Numbered from the stretch's first letter, positions 34,371 to 43,252 are shown. The stretch: DNA of 50,280 bases from Vallitalea maricola (GCF_036985595.1 NZ_BTPU01000079.1:1-50280); one strand, 5' to 3'. Numbers and translations: made by a program. Notes: generated from the letters alone by a model not told the origin.

Positions 34371-35633
34371 ATGAATACAGTAGGTATTATCGCAGAATAT
34401 AACCCATTTCATAATGGTCATCTTTATCAATTAGAAGAGGCAAAGAAAATAACGAATTCCCAATACTCAGTTATCATAATGAGCGGCAACTTTGTTCAAA
34501 GAGGAGAACCGTCCATAGTAAATAAATGGACAAGAACTAGAATGGCTCTTCTAAATGGAGCTGATCTTGTAATTGAATTACCAGTTCATTTTTCTACATC
34601 CAGTGCTGAATTTTTTTCTTTTGCTTCAGTAAAATTATTAAATGATCTTGGTATCATTGATAACCTATGTTTTGGAAGTGAACTTGGAAATACTTATGAA
34701 TTAGAAAAAATAGCATCAATACTATGCAAGGAACCAATATACTTCAAAGAGAAATTAAGCAATTATCTGAAAGAAGGATTTAGTTTTGCAACAGCACGTT
34801 CTCATGCCTTAACTGATTATCTGACTGGCCATAATATATTAGATTTGCCAAAAGATGAATTAACCCAAATAATCAAATCACCAAATAATATATTGGGTAT
34901 TGAATATATGAAATCATTATTAAAATTAAACAGTAAAATTAAACCTTATGCCATAAAAAGAGTTGGTGCTTCATATCATGGAGATAAAACAAGTGATAAT
35001 TTATCTTCTGCTTCTGCTATCAGAAGAATATTGAAAAAATCACCTAACGAATTAAATACACTTACTAAATATATGCCTTCATCAGCTTATGACCTACTAG
35101 AAACATCAATAGAAAATCAAGAAGGTCCTATATTTTTTGATGATTATTCCTCATTAATTAATTATAAACTAAAAGTTTCAACAAAAGCTCAGATGGAAAA
35201 TTGTATTGATGTAAGCGAAGGAATCGAAAATAGATTCAAGAAAGCGGTTATTAATTATAGTACAATAAGTGATATTATTGGTTATACACGTACTAGGAGA
35301 TACCCAATATCTAGAATACAAAGAACACTACTTCACATTTTATTATCTCTCCACAAAGAAGATTTCTGGAAATTTGTTGAAAATGGTTTTACCCAATATG
35401 TAAAAATACTTGGTTTCAGAAAAGACAGCAGTGATTTGTTGAAATCATTAAAGAGCAATTGTAATCTGCCTATCATTTCTAATGTAAAAGATAGTATTAG
35501 TGTCCTTAATGATACTAGTCTTAAGATGCTAAAAGATGAAATCAAGTGCAGTGATATATATAATATCATAATCGGTGATAAATATGGTAAGTCATGCAAA
35601 AATGATTATTCTCATCCAATAATAATAATGTGA
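34371..35633 (+). CDS. tmcAL: tRNA(Met) cytidine acetate ligase TmcAL
   Basis: TmcAL (B. subtilis YlbM) uses ATP and acetate to form N4-acetylcytidine at the wobble position of elongator tRNA(Met). The 420-residue protein has the nucleotidyltransferase-like HIGH motif in NPFHNGH, SGNFVQRGEPS and ASAIRRI. A GTG four codons upstream lies inside the Shine-Dalgarno AGGTGA (34357-34362), so ATG 34371 is used. It is divergent from pta-ackA, whose end product is its substrate, and precedes ylbJ; in B. subtilis ylbM and ylbJ are also close. Confidence 0.95.
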   Translation: MNTVGIIAEYNPFHNGHLYQLEEAKKITNSQYSVIIMSGNFVQRGEPSIVNKWTRTRMALLNGADLVIELPVHFSTSSAEFFSFASVKLLNDLGIIDNLCFGSELGNTYELEKIASILCKEPIYFKEKLSNYLKEGFSFATARSHALTDYLTGHNILDLPKDELTQIIKSPNNILGIEYMKSLLKLNSKIKPYAIKRVGASYHGDKTSDNLSSASAIRRILKKSPNELNTLTKYMPSSAYDLLETSIENQEGPIFFDDYSSLINYKLKVSTKAQMENCIDVSEGIENRFKKAVINYSTISDIIGYTRTRRYPISRIQRTLLHILLSLHKEDFWKFVENGFTQYVKILGFRKDSSDLLKSLKSNCNLPIISNVKDSISVLNDTSLKMLKDEIKCSDIYNIIIGDKYGKSCKNDYSHPIIIM

Positions 35634-35718
35634 GATATAATTTTACGTGAATTTTTTATTCTAAAAAATATATATTGTAAATATACTTGTATTAATAATG
35701 TACTATAAAGGGTAATAT

Positions 35719-36672
35719 ATGAAAACCAAAAAAATATCAAAAAGTTTTATAATGAATATAATACTTATTATACTACTATTGACCATTCTAGTACTTCCAA
35801 AAACTTCAATGGAAGCTGCTAAAAACGGTTTATTATTATGGTTTAATGTTATAATCCCAACTTTGTTTCCCTTCATTCTTTTATCTAATTTGATAATAAA
35901 TACTAATATAATAAATTATATAAATTATATATTTACTGGAATAATGACTAGATTGTTTAATCTACCTGGAGTGGCAGGCTATGCTTTAATTACAGGATTA
36001 TTATCTGGTTATCCAGTAGGAGCTAAGATAACTGCTGATCTATTGAATAAAAAGGCTATAAATACAACTCAAGCACAGTATATGTTAACTTTTTGCAATA
36101 ATGCAAGCCCCATGTTTATCATTGGATTCATAGCCACAGGTTTGTTGGATAATTCCCGTATTGGAATCTTCATGTTAATAACTATATATGCAGCAAACCT
36201 AATAACTGCTTTTATTTATAGAGCAATTTATGAAAAAAATTTACCTACCATAAAGAAATCCACCTTTAAATCAAAAGTAAATAAATCAATGAACTTTTCT
36301 CTTTTTGATGATTGTATAATGAATGCAATAACCCTTATAGTAAAAATAGGTGGTTATATAATATTCTTTTCAATAATACTAAATTGTTTCTACCTTATTC
36401 CTACAAGAGACAGCATAGTCAAAAACTTTTTGTTCAGTTTGATAGAACTTTCTAATGGTGCTAAAATATTGGTAAATTGTAATTCTTCAATACAAGTTAC
36501 CTTTGTTTTATTATGTACATTAGTATCCTTCGGTTCTTTTTCCGTTCATGCTCAAACAGCAAGCGTACTTTCTGATACAAAATTAAATATAGGTAAATAT
36601 ATTTTATCCAAAATAATAAATGCTGTAATAACATTTATTACAGCACTTTTGATAACTCCATTAATAATCTAA
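35719..36672 (+). CDS. ylbJ: Sporulation integral membrane protein YlbJ
   Basis: YlbJ is a polytopic membrane protein of the nucleoside-recognition/gate fold, expressed in the mother cell and needed for proper spore formation in B. subtilis. The 317-residue protein is mostly hydrophobic with about eight membrane segments. It has family segments LLWFNVIIPTLFPFILLSNL, GLLSGYPVGAKITADL and LTFCNNASPMFIIGF. AAAGGG precedes the ATG. I found no clear sigma-E promoter in the 85-base gap. Its 3' end overlaps a hairpin that probably serves the opposite strand. Confidence 0.92.
   Translation: MKTKKISKSFIMNIILIILLLTILVLPKTSMEAAKNGLLLWFNVIIPTLFPFILLSNLIINTNIINYINYIFTGIMTRLFNLPGVAGYALITGLLSGYPVGAKITADLLNKKAINTTQAQYMLTFCNNASPMFIIGFIATGLLDNSRIGIFMLITIYAANLITAFIYRAIYEKNLPTIKKSTFKSKVNKSMNFSLFDDCIMNAITLIVKIGGYIIFFSIILNCFYLIPTRDSIVKNFLFSLIELSNGAKILVNCNSSIQVTFVLLCTLVSFGSFSVHAQTASVLSDTKLNIGKYILSKIINAVITFITALLITPLII
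36621..36645 (-). terminator. Terminator for the minus-strand coaD operon inside ylbJ
   Basis: TGCTGTAATAA and TTATTACAGCA form a perfect 11-bp stem with a 3-base loop within the last codons of ylbJ. On the minus strand it is followed by TTTATTATTTT and lies 33 bases after the coiled-coil gene's stop codon. On the plus strand termination here would precede the ylbJ stop codon, so the minus-strand reading is preferred. Confidence 0.65.
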
Positions 36673-36678
36673 CCTATA

Positions 36679-37200
36679 CTATGTACTTTTTTTCTTTACT
36701 TTTCGATTTTGAAGATCTTGTCTATTTTCATTTAATGTTTCTAGCTGAATCTTCATGAACTCTTCCAGCTGTTCGTATACTTTGTGTGTTTCAAATAATG
36801 TTTCCTTCGTAGTTTCTTCAATCTTACTTATTATTTCATCTGCATATTCATACGCACCTAATTTCAATTCTCTTGAAGTATTTTTTGCTTCTGTAAGGAT
36901 GATCTCTGCTTCAGAATAAGCCTGTTGCATTATCTCATGCTCATTAATCAATTCAAGCATCTTATTCTCAGTCTCTTTTTCCACATTTTCAGCATTCTTC
37001 TTAGCATCCATTATTATCTTATCTTTTTCATTTATGACTCTCTGACATCGTTTAATTTCCTCTGGTAACTTTAATCTCATATCCGTCATCAATTCATATA
37101 TGATTTCTGGATTTACCATTATTTTATTAGAAAAAGGCACTTTACTACAACTTTCAAAATAATCTTCCATCTCATTTATTAAATCCATTATGCTGCTCAC
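36679..37200 (-). CDS. Coiled-coil protein of unknown function
   Basis: A 173-residue soluble protein without membrane segments. Residues about 45-165 are predicted to be long helices or coiled coil rich in Glu, Lys and Ala (for example KDKIIMDAKKNAENVEKETE), ending in a basic tail. Such proteins next to coaD in Clostridia are sometimes labelled ATPase or ATP synthase subunit-like because of coiled-coil similarity; there is no nucleotide-binding motif to support that. DivIVA-like scaffolding is another guess. It is 25 bases after coaD in the same operon and converges on ylbJ. Confidence 0.7.
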   Translation of the reverse strand: MSSIMDLINEMEDYFESCSKVPFSNKIMVNPEIIYELMTDMRLKLPEEIKRCQRVINEKDKIIMDAKKNAENVEKETENKMLELINEHEIMQQAYSEAEIILTEAKNTSRELKLGAYEYADEIISKIEETTKETLFETHKVYEQLEEFMKIQLETLNENRQDLQNRKVKKKST

Positions 37201-37225
37201 TTTATCATACCCCCTCTTATATAAA

Positions 37226-37714
37226 TTAGGACTTATTGTCTTTGAATTTTTTATTTATATATTCAGCTGTTTCCAGCGGAACCATTTTACTTATATCGCC
37301 ACCATACATAGCAACTTCTTTTACTATGCTGGCACTCAAAAATGAATATTCTACTCTGGTAATCAGGCATATTGTTTCTATATTATTATCTAGACTATAA
37401 TTTGTCTGAGCAATTTGCAACTCGTATTCAAAGTCTGACACAGCTCTAAAACCTCTCACAATAATTGTTGCGTCCTTTTCCTTTAAAAAATCTACTAAAA
37501 GTCCAGAAAAACTATCAACTTCTACATTTTCCATATCTTTTGTCAATCTTTTCAATAACTCTACTCTTTCATCCGTTGAAAATAAAGGTTGTTTAGAATT
37601 ATTTTTTAAAACTCCAACTATAAGTTTATCAACTAGTTTAGCACTTCTTTTTATTATATCTAGATGTCCATTGGTTGCAGGGTCGAAACTTCCTGGATAA
37701 ACTGCAATTCTCAC
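37226..37714 (-). CDS. coaD: Phosphopantetheine adenylyltransferase
   Basis: CoaD forms dephospho-CoA from ATP and 4'-phosphopantetheine. The 162-residue protein has the nucleotidyltransferase motif YPGSFDPATNGHLDII, IVRGFRAVSDFEYELQIA and the late SIVKEVAMYGGD segment. The start is GTG with AAGGAGTGG 8 bases ahead. It follows rsmD by 26 bases, the widely conserved rsmD-coaD pair. Confidence 0.97.
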   Translation of the reverse strand: MRIAVYPGSFDPATNGHLDIIKRSAKLVDKLIVGVLKNNSKQPLFSTDERVELLKRLTKDMENVEVDSFSGLLVDFLKEKDATIIVRGFRAVSDFEYELQIAQTNYSLDNNIETICLITRVEYSFLSASIVKEVAMYGGDISKMVPLETAEYINKKFKDNKS

Positions 37715-37740
37715 TATTAGACCACTCCTTAAAATAATTT

Positions 37741-38307
37741 CTAATTTACTTTATGACTATGCTTAATAAATGTAAATTTATTAGTTCTAAAAAGTTTTTC
37801 CTTTGATATTTCATACTCTGTATCATCAATAAAATCAAATGTAGTACCTATAGAACTTTCACATATTATCATACCATCTTTGTCAAGTAAATCATTTTGC
37901 TCTATTAGTGAAATCACTTTACTTTCCCAACCTTTATCATAGGGTGGATCCATAAAAATTATATCAAATTTTTCTTTATTAGTGCAAAATTTATTAAGGG
38001 CATGTATTACATCAATTTTATAAATCCCAGCCATATCACTTAATTTCGTCTTTTCCAAATTATCTTTGATACATTTCAACGAATCTATACTCTTTTCAAC
38101 AAAAGCCGCACTGCTAGCTCCTCTACTTAGAGCTTCTATACCAATAGCTCCACTCCCACTAAATAAATCTAGAAATCTACTATCATATACATCAACATTA
38201 ATTATATTGAATAAGGTTTCTTTTGTTCTATCAGTAGTTGGTCTAACATCTAAACCTTTTGGAGTCATTAAATTAATTCTTCTTGCTCTTCCTGCTATTA
38301 CTCTCAT
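37741..38307 (-). CDS. rsmD: 16S rRNA (guanine966-N2)-methyltransferase RsmD
   Basis: RsmD methylates G966 of 16S rRNA. The 188-residue protein has the RNA-contacting start RVIAGRARRINL, RPTTDRTKETLFN, the SAM-binding DLFSGSGAIGIEALSRGA and the catalytic motif DPPY. AAGGAT precedes the ATG. A sigma-A promoter lies at 38388-38415, giving a leader of about 75 bases that contains a small CCCCTAAAAGGG hairpin of unknown meaning. Confidence 0.96.
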   Translation of the reverse strand: MRVIAGRARRINLMTPKGLDVRPTTDRTKETLFNIINVDVYDSRFLDLFSGSGAIGIEALSRGASSAAFVEKSIDSLKCIKDNLEKTKLSDMAGIYKIDVIHALNKFCTNKEKFDIIFMDPPYDKGWESKVISLIEQNDLLDKDGMIICESSIGTTFDFIDDTEYEISKEKLFRTNKFTFIKHSHKVN

Positions 38308-38387
38308 ATGTAATCCTTCCTGATGAAGCTGTGCCTCGTTCCCCTAAAAGGGATTATCTTTTAAAATAAAAAAAGTTACACATTATT

Positions 38388-38415
38388 ATTTTAACCTATT
38401 AACAATAATTGTCAA
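38388..38415 (-). promoter_or_regulatory. Sigma-A promoter of rsmD-coaD
   Basis: On the minus strand TTGACA (38410-38415), a 16-base spacer and TAAAAT (38388-38393) lie about 80 bases before the rsmD start. Confidence 0.7.
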
Positions 38416-38463
38416 TAAGTATTATGTCTTAATCAAAATTTTTATCAAAATATGTTAAAATAA

Positions 38464-38487
38464 AAAGATGAGCACTAGCCCATCTTT
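38464..38487 (-). terminator. Intrinsic terminator after the SASP gene
   Basis: On the minus strand AAAGATGGGC and GCTCATCTTT form a 10-bp stem with one G-T pair and a TAGT loop, followed by TTATTTTAAC. It lies 32 bases after the SASP stop codon. Confidence 0.85.
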
Positions 38488-38519
38488 CATATATTGTAGA
38501 TAATATTAAATATCTGCTA

Positions 38520-38711
38520 TTATTGACCCATTAAATTTTGTTCAGCTTTTTCAATCATTTTTTTAACCATGTATCCACCAACTGAACCGTTTTGGTAAGA
38601 TGTTAAGTCACCATTATATCCTTGTTTTAAAGGTACTCCTATTTCGTTTGCTACTTCATATTTAAATTTTGATAAAGCTTCTCTTGCTTCTGGAACTACG
38701 TTTTTAGCCAT
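38520..38711 (-). CDS. Alpha/beta-type small acid-soluble spore protein
   Basis: These proteins saturate spore DNA and protect it from UV and heat, then are degraded at germination. The 63-residue product has the GPR protease recognition region KYEVANEIGV (cleavage expected after Glu19) and the DNA-binding C-terminal part with NGSVGGYMVKKMIE. An ATG five codons upstream overlaps the Shine-Dalgarno GGAGGG; ATG 38711 is correct. It is a single-gene unit with its own terminator and a possible sigma-G promoter. Confidence 0.95.
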   Translation of the reverse strand: MAKNVVPEAREALSKFKYEVANEIGVPLKQGYNGDLTSYQNGSVGGYMVKKMIEKAEQNLMGQ

Positions 38712-38730
38712 TACTAGACCCTCCAATTCT

Positions 38731-38760
38731 TACAATGCTATTTTTTTGTAACACCTCTTC
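38731..38760 (-). promoter_or_regulatory. Possible sigma-G promoter of the SASP gene
   Basis: On the minus strand GAAGA (38756-38760), an 18-base spacer and CATTGTA (38731-38737) resemble the sigma-G pattern (GHATR, 17-18 bases, CATNHTA) with one mismatch in each box. Forespore expression of SASP genes is well established, but this match is only fair. Confidence 0.4.
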
Positions 38761-38771
38761 GAAGAGTTGTT
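38750..38771. repeat. 22-base palindrome upstream of the SASP gene
   Basis: AACACCTCTTCGAAGAGTTGTT is an inverted repeat with one mismatched pair and a perfect CTCTTCGAAGAG core. It overlaps the proposed sigma-G -35 box. It could be an operator; no U-tract follows on either strand, so it is not a terminator. Confidence 0.5.
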
Positions 38772-38899
38772 TAATTAGGTTACGATATTATTATGTGTAT
38801 ATTTAATAATAATACACTAGCAAATATTGTTTTTAAATCTAATCTTTTCTAGTAATTCAATTTAAATCTATAATATTACATTATTGTAATAATTTTCCA

Positions 38900-40954
38900 T
38901 TATAAAGATATCTGTTCTATTCTTTTTGTAAAATATCTCTTCATTTTATGATTCAAATATTTATTTACTTCTGATTCCAAATACTTATCATTGGATAATA
39001 TCTGTTTCGCTAATCCATTGGCTTCTTTTAATATATCTATATCCCTGAATATATCTCCAATGATGAACTCTGGCAGACCATGTTGTTTTAACCCAAACAC
39101 ATCTCCTGGACCTCTTAACTTAAGATCATATTCTGATATGACAAAACCATCTGTATACTTGCACATTATATCCATTCTTTTCTTAGTAATTGTATTTTTA
39201 GAATCAGTAATCAATATACAGTAGGATTTATATTCTCCTCTACCTACTCTTCCCCTTAATTGATGTAATCCAGCCAAGCCAAATCTTTCAGCATTTTCAA
39301 TAATCATCAAAGTAGCATTCGGTACATTTACTCCTACCTCTATTACAGTAGTTGAAACCAAGATATCAATTTCATCATTACTAAATCTTTCCATAATATC
39401 ATTTTTTTCTTTGGCTTTCATTTTACCATGCATATACTCTACTTTTATTTTATTATCGATTCTTTCTTTTATTTTCTCAGTATATGAAACAACTGATTCA
39501 AGTTCTAGTGTTTCGGAATCTTCAACCATAGGACAAATAATATATACTTGTCTACCATTATTAATTTCTCCCTCAATAAAAGAATATATACGTTCTCTAT
39601 AAGAAGTATTTACTGCATAAGTTTCTATTTTTTGCCTACCGGGTGGCATTTCATCTATGATTGAAACGTCCATATCTGAGTATACTATAAGTGCAAGTGT
39701 TCGTGGAATCGGTGTTGCACTCATAACAAGTATATGAGGATATTTTCCTTTATCTGACAAATTTTCTCTTTGCTTAACACCAAATCTATGTTGTTCATCA
39801 GTGATGGCTAATGCCAGATTATTGAATTCAACTTTTTCTTGTATCAGAGCATGTGTACCAATCAATATACTTATTTCGCCATTTTTTAATTTTTTATAAA
39901 TTTCATCTTTTTGTCTTTTAGTCATTGAACCCACTAAAAGCTCAACTTTTAAACCCATAGGATTAAGGAGCTGGGTTATTGAATTATAATGCTGTTTAGC
40001 TAATACCTCAGTAGGTGCCATCATACATGCTTGATAATTATTATCTGCTACGTATAAAAGTGCTAGAGCTGCTATTATTGTCTTACCTGAACCAACATCA
40101 CCTTGCACTAATCTATTCATAGCTTTATTGGATTTTAGTTCATCCTTTATTTCTTTCCAGACCTTTTGCTGAGCACCTGTTAAATTATAAGGCAATGATT
40201 CAATCAGTTTTTTTTCGTTAGGTATATCGTTGATATTAAATTCATTAATTACATCATTAGTATGCTCTTTTATGAGATTTATCCCTAAAGCAAATAATAG
40301 GAATTCATCAAAAATAAGTCTTTTTTTTGCAGTCTCTAATGATTCGTAGTCCTCTGGGTCATGAATTTGCCTTATAGAATAATTATATTCTGCCAAGTTA
40401 TATTTCTCTCTAATTTCATTTGGTAGAAATTCCTTTAATTGATTTCTAGTATACTCAATGGCTTGCTTAATAATACCAGTCATAAAATTCATTGATATGT
40501 CTTTTATAAGAGGGTAAATGGGTTTTAGATGATTAATACTCTCACTGTACTTACTAATCTCTATTATCTGTGGAGAGCTCATCTGAACTATATTATATTT
40601 GTATTGTATCTTACCCTTGAAAATATATTTAGCCCCTATTTTTAATTTATTTTTAAGATAAGGCTGAGAAAACCAAATTGCAAATATTTCTCCCGTATTA
40701 TCCCTGATCTTAGTTTTAGTCAATACCATATTTCTTTTTCTGATATTTTGTGTAGGAAAACATATGGTTCCCTCTATAACATTAATCTCGTCCATTTTAA
40801 TTTCTGATATTTTTGTTATTGGCATGTTTTTTTCATAATCTCTTGGATAATAGTTCAATAGATTTTCTATAGTTCTTATACCCATTTTATCTAATAATTT
40901 ACTTTTTTTGTCTCCTATACCTTTCAAAACAACAACAGGTAAGTTAGTATTCAT
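38900..40954 (-). CDS. recG: ATP-dependent DNA helicase RecG
   Basis: RecG remodels stalled forks and branched recombination intermediates. The 684-residue protein has an N-terminal wedge/OB domain (about 60-150), then helicase motifs: Walker A GDVGSGKT near 285, DEQHRFG (motif II), SATPIPRT (motif III) and RVGRGEYKSYC with QLRGRVGRG in the C-terminal part. AAGGGTGA precedes the ATG. It lies near yloV as in B. subtilis, but the sdaAB-sdaAA genes found between them there are absent; a 95-base inverted-repeat element sits in the gap instead. Confidence 0.97.
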   Translation of the reverse strand: MNTNLPVVVLKGIGDKKSKLLDKMGIRTIENLLNYYPRDYEKNMPITKISEIKMDEINVIEGTICFPTQNIRKRNMVLTKTKIRDNTGEIFAIWFSQPYLKNKLKIGAKYIFKGKIQYKYNIVQMSSPQIIEISKYSESINHLKPIYPLIKDISMNFMTGIIKQAIEYTRNQLKEFLPNEIREKYNLAEYNYSIRQIHDPEDYESLETAKKRLIFDEFLLFALGINLIKEHTNDVINEFNINDIPNEKKLIESLPYNLTGAQQKVWKEIKDELKSNKAMNRLVQGDVGSGKTIIAALALLYVADNNYQACMMAPTEVLAKQHYNSITQLLNPMGLKVELLVGSMTKRQKDEIYKKLKNGEISILIGTHALIQEKVEFNNLALAITDEQHRFGVKQRENLSDKGKYPHILVMSATPIPRTLALIVYSDMDVSIIDEMPPGRQKIETYAVNTSYRERIYSFIEGEINNGRQVYIICPMVEDSETLELESVVSYTEKIKERIDNKIKVEYMHGKMKAKEKNDIMERFSNDEIDILVSTTVIEVGVNVPNATLMIIENAERFGLAGLHQLRGRVGRGEYKSYCILITDSKNTITKKRMDIMCKYTDGFVISEYDLKLRGPGDVFGLKQHGLPEFIIGDIFRDIDILKEANGLAKQILSNDKYLESEVNKYLNHKMKRYFTKRIEQISL

Positions 40955-41052
40955 AAAAAAGTCACCCTTTAACTCTTTTTTATCTTATTGGAAAGTTCCT
41001 TCATAAGAGGCATAACCTCTTTTCTTAAATAAGTTTTATAATTAAATAAAGA

Positions 41053-41147
41053 GACTGTTCCACAATACATTTTACTTCAATAACCTGTAAGATAGATTGC
41101 TATCTTATGGAAATCGATTGCTGTAAAAAAATTATTGTGAGACAGCC
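41053..41147. repeat. 95-base nested inverted-repeat element
   Basis: The outer arms GACTGTTCCACAATA (41053-41067) and TATTGTGAGACAGCC (41133-41147) are inverted copies with three mismatches. Inside is a perfect 8-bp hairpin, TAAGATAG/CTATCTTA with an ATTG loop (41088-41107). No coding potential is seen. It may be a folded RNA, a complex terminator after yloV, or a miniature transposable element. Confidence 0.6.
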
Positions 41148-41186
41148 ATCTGCAATTAATCAACTATAGTCTTCAATTGTTCCTAA

Positions 41187-42863
41187 CTATTCAACTGATA
41201 AAATATAGTAATATAAAGGTTGACCACCGTAATGCACTTCAACATCACAGTCTTCAAATTTTTCCTCTATATATTTACCAAAATTATCTGCTACGTTTTC
41301 ATCAACTTCTTCACCGTAATAAATAATAACTAATTCGCTATTGTCATCAACCAACTGCTCCACCAATTCTTTTGCAGCAGTATCTAATTCTTTTTCTACA
41401 GTGAGGATTTTATCATTACCTATTCCAAGTATATCTCCTTCTTTGATCTCTTTCTCATCAATGCTGGTATCTCTTACAGCAAAAGTAAGTTGACCAGTTG
41501 AAACATCCGTCATTGAATCTTCCATATTAGTTATATTATCATCAACACTATTTTCATGTTCATAGCTAATCATAGCTGATATACCTTGAGGAATTGATTT
41601 CGAAGGGATAACTATTACATTTTTATCTTCACATAATTCGCTTGCTTGTTTAGCAGCTAATATAATATTTTTATTATTTGGAAGAACAAATACATTATCA
41701 GCATTTACTTGTTTTATTGCATTCAATACATCCTCTGTACTTGGATTCATTGTTTGTCCACCTTGGATTATATAATCTACACCAAGGCTCTTAAAAATAT
41801 CTTTTAAGCCATCACCAATTGAAACAGCGACAAAACCAACTTCTTTTCTTGGCTCTTCTGATACATCTTTGTTATTATGGGCACTAACATCATTCTGTTC
41901 TGCAATCACCTTTGATGTATGCTGTTGTCTCATATTATCAATCTTCATGTTTACTAATTCTCCAAGCTCTAAAGCTTTCTGAATTGCAAGTCCTGGATCA
42001 TTAGTATGTACATGGACTTTAATAATATCATCATAACCTGCTACAACAATTGAATCACCAATAGTCTCTAAGTAATTTCTAAAAACTAGACTATCTTCTT
42101 CAGTAGTATCTGGGTTATTAACGTTTATAATAAATTCTGTGCAATAACCGAATTTTATATCTTCTGTTGGGATTTTTGCTAGATTTGAATTATCTACTTC
42201 ATCATCTGCATCAATATCAGTAACTACATCAAAATCTAATTCTACTCCAGCTTGAAGTGACATGAATGCACCTTCAAAAATATATAATAATCCTTGACCA
42301 CCTGCATCAACAACACCTGCTTGTTTTAATACATCTAACATTTCTGGAGTCTTTTCAAGAACTTCTTTTGCATAATTGATACTCTCGCTAATAACAAATT
42401 CAATATCATTTGAATCAATTGCCAGCATAGCGGCTCTTTCTGCAGTCTCTCTTGCTACTGTCAAGATAGTACCCTCTTTAGGTTTCATAACAGCCCTATA
42501 TGCCGTTTCAACGCCTTTTTGGAAAGACTTAGCAAGTATTAAGGTATCTATCTTATCATGTTCTGCAATCACCTTAGCAAAACCTCTGAGCAATTGTGAT
42601 AAGATAACCCCTGAGTTTCCTCTAGCTCCTCTTAATGAACCAGATGAAATTGCCCCCGCTACCTCTTTCATATTATTATAATTAGAATTACTTACTTCTT
42701 TAGCTGCTGATAATATTGTTAAAGACATGTTTGTACCTGTATCTCCATCTGGAACTGGAAAAACATTTAATTTATCTACATATGCTTTCTTAGATTCTAA
42801 ATGCTTAGCTCCAGAAACAAACATTTTCTTTAAAGTACTTGAATCAATATATTCTATAGCCAC
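41187..42863 (-). CDS. fakA: YloV/FakA-like kinase (DhaL plus DegV-like domains)
   Basis: In staphylococci FakA phosphorylates fatty acids held by FakB, feeding PlsX/PlsY phospholipid synthesis; this 558-residue protein has the same layout. An N-terminal DhaL kinase domain carries VFPVPDGDTGTNM (about 32-44) and GSLRGARGNSGVILSQLLRG (about 72-91). A middle domain has FIINV strands and HVHTNDPG, and the C-terminal domain is EDD-fold like. The start is GTG with AAGGAGG 7 bases ahead. It follows the Asp23-family gene by 35 bases, a conserved pair. Fatty-acid substrate is inferred from family knowledge. Confidence 0.88.
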   Translation of the reverse strand: MAIEYIDSSTLKKMFVSGAKHLESKKAYVDKLNVFPVPDGDTGTNMSLTILSAAKEVSNSNYNNMKEVAGAISSGSLRGARGNSGVILSQLLRGFAKVIAEHDKIDTLILAKSFQKGVETAYRAVMKPKEGTILTVARETAERAAMLAIDSNDIEFVISESINYAKEVLEKTPEMLDVLKQAGVVDAGGQGLLYIFEGAFMSLQAGVELDFDVVTDIDADDEVDNSNLAKIPTEDIKFGYCTEFIINVNNPDTTEEDSLVFRNYLETIGDSIVVAGYDDIIKVHVHTNDPGLAIQKALELGELVNMKIDNMRQQHTSKVIAEQNDVSAHNNKDVSEEPRKEVGFVAVSIGDGLKDIFKSLGVDYIIQGGQTMNPSTEDVLNAIKQVNADNVFVLPNNKNIILAAKQASELCEDKNVIVIPSKSIPQGISAMISYEHENSVDDNITNMEDSMTDVSTGQLTFAVRDTSIDEKEIKEGDILGIGNDKILTVEKELDTAAKELVEQLVDDNSELVIIYYGEEVDENVADNFGKYIEEKFEDCDVEVHYGGQPLYYYILSVE

Positions 42864-42898
42864 AACTTTTCCTCCTTAATATAATACTTCCATAAGGC

Positions 42899-43252
42899 TT
42901 ACTCAACTCTAACGCCTTCTACAAAGATATTAATCTTTCCAACATCCATTCCAGTAAATTTTTCAATTTTATATTTTACAGTACTAATTAAATTATCTGC
43001 AACTGCTCTTATATTAATTCCATATTCAATAATTACATGAAAATCTATTGTAATAACATTATTTTCTATATCTACTTTTATACCTTTTGTCAAACTCTCT
43101 CTCTTAAGCAATCTAACAAAACCGTTAGTTACATTTATTGAAGCCATACCAACTATCCCATAGCATTCGATAGCTGTTAATCCAGCAACTTTAGCTACTA
43201 CTTCGTTATCAATGGTAATATCACCAATATTCGTTCCGAATCTTCCAGTCAT
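42899..43252 (-). CDS. yloU: Asp23/YloU family envelope stress protein
   Basis: A 117-residue protein of the Asp23/Gls24/YloU family, often membrane-peripheral and tied to cell-envelope homeostasis. Visible family features are GDITIDNEVVAKVAGLTAIECYGIVGMA at the start and VDIENNVITIDFHVIIEYGINI in the middle. AAGGAGG precedes the ATG. It heads the yloU-yloV operon, with a promoter at 43394-43423 and a leader of about 140 bases in which I see no defined structure. Confidence 0.94.
   Translation of the reverse strand: MTGRFGTNIGDITIDNEVVAKVAGLTAIECYGIVGMASINVTNGFVRLLKRESLTKGIKVDIENNVITIDFHVIIEYGINIRAVADNLISTVKYKIEKFTGMDVGKINIFVEGVRVE

Noticed and set aside
36679..37200. ATP synthase or V-type ATPase subunit
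   Set aside because: Only generic coiled-coil character is present; no membrane helix or nucleotide-binding motif.
38341..38352. CCCCTAAAAGGG hairpin in the rsmD leader as a terminator
   Set aside because: The stem is only three to four pairs and there is no U-tract on either strand.
38874..38891. TATTACA/TGTAATA hairpin after recG as a terminator
   Set aside because: The stem is all but entirely AT and the following sequence lacks a T-run; too weak to call as a feature.
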